The notes under the pieces were generated by a model. That model was given only the letters and a program-made list of their open reading frames with translations, was not told the origin of the DNA and ran no database searches. Shown here piece by piece: positions 15,467 to 21,257 of a stretch of DNA of 21,257 nucleotides. This stretch comes from Frankiaceae bacterium (GTDB lineage Bacteria > Actinomycetota > Actinomycetes > JAVEEB01), in the NCBI GenBank assembly GCA_030840665.1, contig JAVEEB010000005.1:1-21257 (forward strand). Direction: 5' to 3'. Every line of letters starts with the position of its first letter. Positions within the stretch are counted from its first letter, which is position 1. Position numbers and translations under genes: made by a program.

Positions 15467-16351
15467 GTGGTAGCGCAGGCGGTCGTGGAGCTGCCGAAGG
15501 GCCGTGCGCGGCGCGGCAGTCGCAGCTTGCCTTACGTGTTGCTGTCGCCCGGGATGCTCTGGCTGGTCATCTTCTTCCTCGTGCCGATGGCCACACTGGC
15601 GGCCCTGTCGCTGCAGACCGGCGACTACGAGCAGGGCTTCACGCTGACGTGGAACTGGCACATCTACAGCGAGATGTGGACCCGCTACGGCCACCACTTC
15701 ATCCGCTCGTTCTCCTACGCCTTCGTGGCGACGGTCGCGGCGCTGGTGATCGCCTACCCGCTGGCCTACGCGATCGCGTTCAAGGCGGGTCGCTGGAAGA
15801 ACCTGCTGCTGGTGCTGGTGATCGCGCCGTTCTTCACGAGCTTTCTGGTACGGACACTCGCCTGGCAGGCGATCCTCGCCGACAACGGCTGGGTCACCTC
15901 GACGTTGCGGTCGCTGCACTTCCCCATGCAGGACGGGCGGTTGCTCAACACGTCGTTCGCCGTGATCTGCGGGCTGACGTACAACTTCCTCCCGTTCATG
16001 GTCCTGCCGCTGTACGCGAGCCTCGAGCGGATCGACCCGCGGGTGGTCGAGGCGGCCAGCGACTTGTACGCGCGCCCCATCACGGCTTTCCGGCGCGTGA
16101 CCTTCCCGCTGTCGTTGCCGGGCGTCGTGGCGGGCACGCTGCTCACGTTCATCCCGGCGGCCGGCGACTACGTGAACGCGACGTTCCTCGGCAGCCCCCA
16201 GGATCAGATGGTCGGCAACGTCGTCGACAAGCAATTCCTTGTCAGCAACGACTATCCGATCGCCTCGGCGCTGTCGATGACGATGCTCGTCGCGATCCTC
16301 ATCCTCGTCTCGCTCTACATCCGTCGCGCCGGCACCGAGGAGATCGTCTGA
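15467..16351 (+). CDS. potB: Polyamine-type ABC importer, permease (PotB-like)
   Basis: This 294-residue inner-membrane permease has about six helices and the EAA loop that docks the ATPase (VVEAASDLYARPITAFRRVTFPLSLPG). The N-terminal LPYVLLSPGMLWLVIFFLVPM is typical of PotB. The start is uncertain: TTG 15437 would overlap potA by 20 bases, and GTG 15467 and GTG 15485 are also in frame. I prefer 15467 because it gives the usual short cytoplasmic N-terminus and avoids the overlap. The stop overlaps the next start by one base (TGATG). Confidence 0.9.
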   Translation: MVAQAVVELPKGRARRGSRSLPYVLLSPGMLWLVIFFLVPMATLAALSLQTGDYEQGFTLTWNWHIYSEMWTRYGHHFIRSFSYAFVATVAALVIAYPLAYAIAFKAGRWKNLLLVLVIAPFFTSFLVRTLAWQAILADNGWVTSTLRSLHFPMQDGRLLNTSFAVICGLTYNFLPFMVLPLYASLERIDPRVVEAASDLYARPITAFRRVTFPLSLPGVVAGTLLTFIPAAGDYVNATFLGSPQDQMVGNVVDKQFLVSNDYPIASALSMTMLVAILILVSLYIRRAGTEEIV

Positions 16352-17202
16352 TGGCGACGACCCTGTCCCGCCCGGCGGCGCGCGCGGCGTCGGCAGCTCC
16401 GGCGCGTCGCCCGCGGCGGCAGAGCTGGCTGCGGCGGCACGTCGTCCAGATCTTCGCCGCGGTGGCGTTGCTGTACATGTTCCTGCCGGTCGCGTACGTC
16501 ATCGCGTTCTCGTTCAACAACCCGTCGGACCGCTACAACTCGACGTGGAACTCCTTCACGTTCAGCAACTGGACGGACGTGTGCGGGCCGGCGGGCGTGT
16601 GCGATTCCCTCAAGCTGTCCTTGGAAATCGGCGCACTGGCGACTCTTGGCGCGACCGTTCTCGGCACGCTGATCGCCTTCGCGTTGGCCCGGCGGAGGTT
16701 CGGTGGCCGGGCGACGACGAACCTGCTCATCTTCCTGCCGATGGCGACGCCCGAGGTCGTCATGGGCTCGTCGCTGCTGACACTGTTCGTCAATCTGCAG
16801 GTGCCGTTGGGATTCTGGACGATCGTCATCGCGCACATCACGTTCGACATCTCGTTCGTCGTGGTGACCGTCAAGGCCCGCTTGCAGGGCCTGGATTCTC
16901 GGCTCGAGCAGGCGGCGATGGACCTGTACGCCAACGAGTGGCAGACCTTTCGTCGGATCACGTTCCCGCTGGTGTTTCCGGGCATCCTGGGCGCGGCGCT
17001 GCTCGCGTTCAGCCTGTCGTTCGACGACTTCATCATCACGAACTTCAACTCCGGCCAGACGGTCACGTTCCCGATGTTCGTGTGGGGGGCCAGCCTGCGG
17101 AGCATCCCGCCGCAGGTGAACGTGGTCGGCTCGATCATGTTCGTCGCGTCTCTGGGCCTCGCCCTCGTTGGTCAGGTGTTCTACCGCCGTCGTCGCGCCT
17201 GA
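16351..17202 (+). CDS. potC: Polyamine-type ABC importer, permease (PotC-like)
   Basis: This 283-residue second permease has about six helices, a basic, alanine-rich N-terminus and the EAA loop LEQAAMDLYANEWQTFRRITFPLVFPG. The motif SFDDFIITNFNSG is typical of PotC. AGGAG lies 8 bases before ATG 16351, and the start overlaps the stop of the preceding permease by one base. The same frame stays open upstream into the potB region, but that part is antiframe. A cysteine pair in the first external loop (CGPAGVC) is seen; such a pair could form a disulfide outside the cell. Confidence 0.92.
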   Translation: MATTLSRPAARAASAAPARRPRRQSWLRRHVVQIFAAVALLYMFLPVAYVIAFSFNNPSDRYNSTWNSFTFSNWTDVCGPAGVCDSLKLSLEIGALATLGATVLGTLIAFALARRRFGGRATTNLLIFLPMATPEVVMGSSLLTLFVNLQVPLGFWTIVIAHITFDISFVVVTVKARLQGLDSRLEQAAMDLYANEWQTFRRITFPLVFPGILGAALLAFSLSFDDFIITNFNSGQTVTFPMFVWGASLRSIPPQVNVVGSIMFVASLGLALVGQVFYRRRRA

Positions 17203-17207
17203 GCTGG

Positions 17208-17260
17208 CTGCGAAGCGGAGCGACGCATGGCGAAGCGGGCGGCGGATGGCGAAGCGGGGC
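17208..17260 (+). repeat. Three tandem imperfect copies of a GCGAAGCGG unit
   Basis: GCGAAGCGG occurs at 17210-17218, 17230-17238 and 17249-17257, with periods of 20 and 19 bases; the second and third copies share the longer string ATGGCGAAGCGGG. The repeat starts directly after the potC stop, in a gap without genes. It does not look coding. It could have arisen by slippage or be the edge of the neighbouring inverted-repeat structure. Confidence 0.7.
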
Positions 17261-17285
17261 GGGGCGACGGAGTCTCTGTCACGAC

Positions 17286-17419
17286 ACTCTGCCCTGCCGA
17301 CAAATGTGTCGCTCGCCGGCAGCTAGAAGCCGACGGTTCGCCACCGGAGGTAATCGCTGACCGGGCGCCTGTACGGGCTTCGCCGGCGCACCACGACGAA
17401 TATGTCGGCAGGGCAGAGT
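17286..17419. repeat. 134-bp structure bounded by a 17-bp perfect inverted repeat
   Basis: ACTCTGCCCTGCCGACA at 17286-17302 is the exact reverse complement of 17403-17419. The similarity extends inward with mismatches and an indel through GTCG and CGCCGGC. The core of about 100 bases has no gene. No clear target-site duplication is seen at the outer ends. It lies between the convergent ends of potC and a MOSC gene. Possible readings are a small non-autonomous mobile element, a long-stem RNA structure or a shared transcription end; the loop is too long for a simple intrinsic terminator. Confidence 0.7.
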
Positions 17420-17477
17420 CTCCGTAAGGTGGTCCCGCCCGACGAGTCATGATCGTGGCGTGTCTGGCGACATGCTC

Positions 17478-18167
17478 TTAGGACGTGCGATTGCGGACGA
17501 CTTCTTGGCTGTCCAGCGGCAGTGCATCGGCGACCAGCAGCCGGGGGAGCAACTCGGGCTCGAGCGTAAAGGCACGGAAGCTGAGGCCGATGGTGACGTC
17601 GTGGTCCGGTCGGTGGACGACCTCGATCGGGTCTTCCGCGCTGACGTCTCCCGACTCGATGACGCGCAGGTAGGCGCCCGGCCGCGCTGCTCGGGTGAAT
17701 CGTTTGATCCAATCGGGTTCGCCGAGCCATCCCTGGAATGTCAGGCAGGGCAGTCGGGGGCACGACACCTCGAGGACGACGCTCTCACCGATGCGCCAAC
17801 GCTCGCCAATGAGCGACCCATTCACGTCGAGGCACGCGGTGGTCAGGTTCTCCCCGAACGTGCCGGACGCCAGCGGGCGGCCCAGCTCGGTCTCCCACCA
17901 GTCGAGATCCTCGCGCGCAAACGCGTAGACGGCCTGGTCGGCGCCGCCGTGATGCTGCACGTCGTACACGCGATCACCCGCAAGCCCGACCGCGCCGTTG
18001 CCTTTCGGGCCGGGGGCGGACACGGCGACAGGTCCGGTGACCGGCTGCTTGTCGATGCCGGTGGCGCTCAGGCCCTTCCACGGATTCGGCTGCACCTTGC
18101 CGACGTTGAGCGACAGCAGTGATGCCACCACTGGACGGTCCATCACTGACCGACCGTGCCCGTTCAC
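17478..18167 (-). CDS. MOSC-domain protein, YiiM-like
   Basis: This protein of 229 residues contains a MOSC domain, a fold that handles sulfur or molybdenum cofactor-linked substrates, often through a cysteine. Visible family features are GLAGDRVYDVQHHGGADQAVYAF, FGENLTT and the cysteine-bearing VSCPRLPCLTFQ (Cys136 and Cys141). The start is GTG 18167, which overlaps the stop of the preceding MOSC gene in a GTGA quartet; ATG 18143 is an alternative eight codons in. YiiM relatives take part in reduction of N-hydroxylated compounds, but the substrate here is unknown. It is the last gene of the minus-strand run. Confidence 0.88.
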   Translation of the reverse strand: MNGHGRSVMDRPVVASLLSLNVGKVQPNPWKGLSATGIDKQPVTGPVAVSAPGPKGNGAVGLAGDRVYDVQHHGGADQAVYAFAREDLDWWETELGRPLASGTFGENLTTACLDVNGSLIGERWRIGESVVLEVSCPRLPCLTFQGWLGEPDWIKRFTRAARPGAYLRVIESGDVSAEDPIEVVHRPDHDVTIGLSFRAFTLEPELLPRLLVADALPLDSQEVVRNRTS

Positions 18168-18730
18168 GAGCCGACGAGGACCCGGACGGGCGTGACCTCA
18201 TCGCCGACCCGGATCTCGCCCGGCCCGACGACGAACGTGTTCACGCCGCGCAACCGCAGTTGCCGGCCCAGACGCGAGTTGACGAACCGCATCGCTTCCT
18301 CGCCGAAGCGCTCGACGAACTTTGCGCACCCGAGGTGCGGGATCTCGCTGACCTCCAACACCGCCTCGCCGACGCGGAGGCGGCTGCCGGTAGAGAGGTT
18401 GTCGACGCTGATGTCGAGGTCCACGTACAGCTGGTCGCCGGCCAGGGCCATTCGTTCGGTGCCGGCGGCGACCAGCTTCGCCACGCGCACATTCATCACG
18501 GTCACCTGCATACCGGGCGCGGCCGAGCCGTCCGGCGTCCCGCGGCTGCCCCGGCTCAACCAGTTGTCACCGACCAGACCCACCGCTTCGTCGAGCATCG
18601 CGGTGGCGACCGTCTCCCGCTCGCCAACCCCCGGCCGGCGGACGATGGAAGCCAGCAGCCCGGCCTCCCGCGGCGCGGCCCGGATGTGATCGAGGCCCGC
18701 TTCCAGCTGTTCCGCCGTGAGATTCGCCAT
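18164..18730 (-). CDS. Second, smaller MOSC-domain protein
   Basis: This 188-residue protein is a compact MOSC-domain protein of a different type from its neighbour. It has VGDNWLSRGSRG, a beta-rich centre (MQVTVMNVRVAKLVA, DLDISVDNLSTGSRL) and the family-type cysteine Cys135 in SEIPHLGCAKFVERFG. There is no N-terminal beta-barrel domain as in mARC proteins. GAGGAT lies upstream of ATG 18730. Its end overlaps the next MOSC start by four bases, so the two are probably made together. The substrate is unknown. Confidence 0.85.
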   Translation of the reverse strand: MANLTAEQLEAGLDHIRAAPREAGLLASIVRRPGVGERETVATAMLDEAVGLVGDNWLSRGSRGTPDGSAAPGMQVTVMNVRVAKLVAAGTERMALAGDQLYVDLDISVDNLSTGSRLRVGEAVLEVSEIPHLGCAKFVERFGEEAMRFVNSRLGRQLRLRGVNTFVVGPGEIRVGDEVTPVRVLVGS

Positions 18731-18757
18731 GCCGCTGATCCTCGTGCATCGTGGGCG

Positions 18758-19915
18758 TCACCGCGAGCTGATATCGAGCAGTGCCGCCACGACGTCCGCC
18801 GGGGACGCCATGGCGCCGATTTCCGCCGCGACGCGTCCGGCCCCGATGCGAAAGCTGTCCTCATCCAGCAGCCGCCGCACGTCGCGAGCGATCGTCTCGG
18901 GAGTGGTTTCCGGGGGCGCCAGGACCAAGGCCGCCCCAGTGCGCGCGCCACCGGCCGCATTCCGGAACTGGTCCGCCGCCTGCGGAAGGCACAGTTGCGG
19001 CAGGCCTCGCGCGAGCGCGCCGAGGAACGTGCCGGATCCACCGTGCGACACGACGACCGCGCAGTGGTCCAGCACCAGCGGCTGGTGCACCCAGCGTTCG
19101 ACGTGCACGTTCGGCGGCTGCGAGCCGAGGGCGGCCGGATCGCCGTCGGGGCCGACGGCCACCAGCACCCGCACCGGCAGTGCGGCGAGCCCGTCGACGG
19201 CCGCACGCAGGACGGGCGATTTGTTGTTCACCGTGCCCAGCGTCACGTAGACGAGGGGTCGACCGTCGTCGTGCAGGTAGGCCGGGAGCACGTCAGGCGC
19301 GGGTTCGGTGGCCGCCACCATCCGCAACGGCTGCACCCTGTCGATGTGGGTCATCGGCACGCTCTGGACCGACGGCGGGCAGATATCGAGATACAGCGTC
19401 GTGAAGCAGCCTGCATACGGCGGCTGCGTCAACCCGTGCTCGGCCCACACCTCCGACGTTCGATTGCCCGCCTCCGCGACGAAGTCGGCCGGGATTGCTC
19501 CACCGAAGGAGTGCGTGACGCTGGGCACCTCGAGGAGGGCACCAACGACGGGCGACGCGAGTTCACCATGCTCGTGGATGAGCAGGTCGGGCCGCCACTG
19601 CCGCGCCAGAGGCAGCAGGTCGGTGACCATCGGCGCCGTGAACGTCTCGCCGAACATCCGGGGGAACATGAAGGCCGCCCGGTCCTGCGGGGCGACCTGG
19701 GCCACCGCGGCGTTCAGCACCCCGAGGGCCTCCTTGAGGTCATCCCCGGCAAGCCCCGCGGGGGCGACCGCCAGGCCGGCCGCGGCGACGTGGCGACACG
19801 AATCCGCACTCGTCGCCCACAGCACGTCGTGACCCGCCGCGAGGAAGGCCTGGGCCAACGGCACCATGGGATAGATGTGGCCGTGGCCCCACGTCGAGGA
19901 GAACAGAACGCGCAT
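18758..19915 (-). CDS. Family-1 glycosyltransferase (MGT/UGT type)
   Basis: This 385-residue GT-B glycosyltransferase starts with the acceptor-domain motif STWGHGHIYPMVPLAQAF. It ends with a nucleotide-sugar domain containing VTLGTVNNKS, VERWVHQPLVL, VVSHGGSGTFLGALARGLPQLCLP and QAADQF. This is the pattern of enzymes that glycosylate small molecules such as macrolides, flavonoids or lipids. AAAGGAC lies about 8 bases before ATG 19915. It stands between an ABC permease and two MOSC genes on one strand, with no natural-product synthesis genes visible, so the acceptor is unknown; xenobiotic detoxification is one possibility. Confidence 0.9.
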   Translation of the reverse strand: MRVLFSSTWGHGHIYPMVPLAQAFLAAGHDVLWATSADSCRHVAAAGLAVAPAGLAGDDLKEALGVLNAAVAQVAPQDRAAFMFPRMFGETFTAPMVTDLLPLARQWRPDLLIHEHGELASPVVGALLEVPSVTHSFGGAIPADFVAEAGNRTSEVWAEHGLTQPPYAGCFTTLYLDICPPSVQSVPMTHIDRVQPLRMVAATEPAPDVLPAYLHDDGRPLVYVTLGTVNNKSPVLRAAVDGLAALPVRVLVAVGPDGDPAALGSQPPNVHVERWVHQPLVLDHCAVVVSHGGSGTFLGALARGLPQLCLPQAADQFRNAAGGARTGAALVLAPPETTPETIARDVRRLLDEDSFRIGAGRVAAEIGAMASPADVVAALLDISSR

Positions 19916-19972
19916 ACGGCCATGTCCTTTCGCGGGGCGTACGTCAGCTTCTCGTACAAGACGCTTGGACGC

Positions 19973-20773
19973 TCAGAGGCGTCCGCCGGTTTCGTCGCCG
20001 GAGAGCCGCTGAGCCACCCAGATCGGCACGATCGAGAGCACGATGAGCATCGCCGCGACCACGTTGATGACCGGCGCCTGGTTCGGGCGGAAGAGGTTGT
20101 TGAAGATCCACAGGGGCAGGGTCTGCAGCCCGGGCGAGGTCGTGAACGTCGTCACCACGATCTCGTCGAACGACAGCGCGAACGCGAGCAGTCCGCCGGC
20201 GAGCAACGCCGACCGCAACTGCGGAAAGGTCACCAGGCGGAACGTCTGGAACGTGGTGGCGCCGAGGTCGGCTGACGCCTCCTCCAACGACGATCCTGTA
20301 CGCCGTAGTCGCGCCAGCACGTTGTTGTAGACCACCACGATGCAGAACGTGGCGTGCCCGACGATGACCGTCAGGTAGCCGAACGGCACGTGCCGGGCAT
20401 TGAACGCGGAGTTGAGCGCAATGCCCGTCACGATGCCGGGCAGCGCGATCGGCAGGATCACCAGGAAACTGATCGTGTCGCGCCCGAAGAACCGGTAGCG
20501 CGCCACCGCGAAGGCCGCCATGGTGCCGAGGACCAACGCGACGGCGGTTGCGCCGAGCCCGACCAGAACACTCGTCCGCAGCGCTGCCCGTGCGCCCGCG
20601 TTGCCGACGGTCACCGACCACCAGTGCAACGTCAGGCCCTGTGGCGGCCAGGCGAAAGTCTTGGAGGTGTTGAAAGAGTTGACCAGCACGACGAGCAGCG
20701 GCACGTAGATGATCGCCAGGCCGAGGGCCATCGCGAGGCGGAGGGCGAGCCGCGCCCGGCGGGAGAGGGTCAC
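19973..20773 (-). CDS. Second polyamine-type ABC importer, PotC-like permease
   Basis: This 266-residue permease has about six helices, an EAA loop (LEEASADLGATTFQTFRLVTFPQL) and the PotC-like segment FALSFDEIVVTTFTT. GTG 20773 is chosen because it overlaps the stop of the upstream permease in a GTGA quartet; the longer frame upstream is a shadow of that permease. It clearly differs in sequence from the PotC-like protein at 16351-17202, so this is a separate importer rather than a recent duplicate. The substrate may be a polyamine or another small cation. Confidence 0.9.
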   Translation of the reverse strand: MTLSRRARLALRLAMALGLAIIYVPLLVVLVNSFNTSKTFAWPPQGLTLHWWSVTVGNAGARAALRTSVLVGLGATAVALVLGTMAAFAVARYRFFGRDTISFLVILPIALPGIVTGIALNSAFNARHVPFGYLTVIVGHATFCIVVVYNNVLARLRRTGSSLEEASADLGATTFQTFRLVTFPQLRSALLAGGLLAFALSFDEIVVTTFTTSPGLQTLPLWIFNNLFRPNQAPVINVVAAMLIVLSIVPIWVAQRLSGDETGGRL

Positions 20774-21257
20774 AGGTTGTCCAAGGCGCCGGTGCGCCGG
20801 ACAAGCGCGAGGTAGACGAGGATCGCCAGGACGGGAACGACGGCCGCCGCCGCCGCGAACGGCAGGTTGTTGGCGACGCCGATGTTGTCGTAGATGACGT
20901 TGGCGAACAGCTGCGTGCGGCCACCGACGATCTTGACGGTGATGTAGTCGCCGAGACTGAGCGAGAACGTGAAGACCGAGCCCGCGACGAGCGCCGGGAA
21001 GACCATCGGCATGGCCACCGAGCGGAATGTCCGCCACGCGGAGGCCCCCAGGTCCGATGACGCCTCGAGCAACGAATTCGGCAACGTCTCGAAGCCCGCA
21101 TAGACGGGCAGGATCATGAAGGGCAGCCACAGGTAGGCCAGCGTGATGATCACCGCGGTCAGCCCGAAGCCCGGCCCGGTCGCGCCGAGGGGGTGGCCGA
21201 GCCAGTCGAGCACCCCGCCGTTCGCGAACATCACTCGCCACGCGTAGGCCTTCACGA
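20770..21257 (-). CDS. Second polyamine-type ABC importer, PotB-like permease (partial, cut by window edge)
   Basis: The C-terminal 161 or so residues of a permease are present. They contain the EAA loop LLEASSDLGASAWRTFRSVAMPMVFPAL and the following TFSLSLGDYITVKIVGG region typical of PotB. The reading frame is still open at the window end, so the start lies outside; the apparent GTG at 21255 is an internal codon. Its ATPase and binding-protein partners are probably encoded beyond the window, and none is seen here for this second system. Confidence 0.88.
   Translation of the reverse strand, partial: VKAYAWRVMFANGGVLDWLGHPLGATGPGFGLTAVIITLAYLWLPFMILPVYAGFETLPNSLLEASSDLGASAWRTFRSVAMPMVFPALVAGSVFTFSLSLGDYITVKIVGGRTQLFANVIYDNIGVANNLPFAAAAAVVPVLAILVYLALVRRTGALDNL

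Noticed and set aside
17286..17419. Intrinsic terminator shared by potC and the MOSC gene
   Set aside because: The loop is about 100 bases and no U-run follows, so a standard intrinsic terminator is not supported; kept only as a repeat structure.
18119..20275. A 718-codon open frame on the plus strand
   Set aside because: It lies antisense to the glycosyltransferase, MOSC and permease genes, has no recognisable domain and shows the Arg/His/Gly-rich composition typical of shadow frames in high-GC DNA.
1..21257. CRISPR array, tRNA or rRNA genes, phage or defence system
   Set aside because: No regular spaced repeats, cloverleaf-like sequences, integrase, transposase, nuclease or toxin genes were found; the notable system in this window is metabolic.

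Overview
The window is high-GC DNA with compact, overlapping genes. GTG starts are common, and there is a twin-arginine lipoprotein, an NhaA-thioredoxin fusion and a short-LID adenylate kinase. Together these point to an actinobacterium. I cannot assign a genus from the sequence alone. No tRNA, rRNA, CRISPR array, prophage or transposase gene is visible.

Region 1 (1-1322): a MarR-type regulator diverges from a six-helix membrane protein over a 34-bp AT-rich gap that carries repeats.

Region 2 (1404-9329) is the most interesting part. It encodes a complete PEP-dependent dihydroxyacetone (DHA) phosphorylation system as separate proteins. On the minus strand are a MIP channel, DhaK and HPr (one unit); DhaM-EIIA; and DhaL with PTS enzyme I. 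An IclR-family regulator diverges from dhaM. The inferred relay is PEP to EI (His186), HPr (His15), DhaM (His13), ADP bound on DhaL, then DHA bound on DhaK (His218). A further minus-strand unit encodes an adenylate kinase paralogue and a soluble pyrophosphatase. A 17-bp palindrome, GTTCGACAnTGTCGAAC, lies before all four transcription units (3586, 4557, 7813, 9209): two copies are perfect, one has 15/17 matches and one is intact in one half only. The sequence therefore predicts one regulon, probably controlled by the IclR protein, that joins DHA phosphorylation with AMP and PPi recycling. That combination would suit PEP regeneration by a dikinase encoded elsewhere.

Region 3 (9330-17202): an NhaA antiporter fused to a DsbA-like domain; a putative gamma-aminobutyraldehyde dehydrogenase; and, diverging from it, a complete polyamine-type ABC importer (binding lipoprotein, ATPase, two permeases). 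The layout suggests putrescine or another polyamine is imported and its aldehyde oxidised, though substrates are inferred.

Region 4 (17203-21257): a non-coding stretch with three short direct repeats and a 134-bp inverted-repeat structure, then a minus-strand run of two different MOSC-domain genes, a family-1 glycosyltransferase and two permeases of a second polyamine-type ABC importer. The last permease is cut by the window edge.
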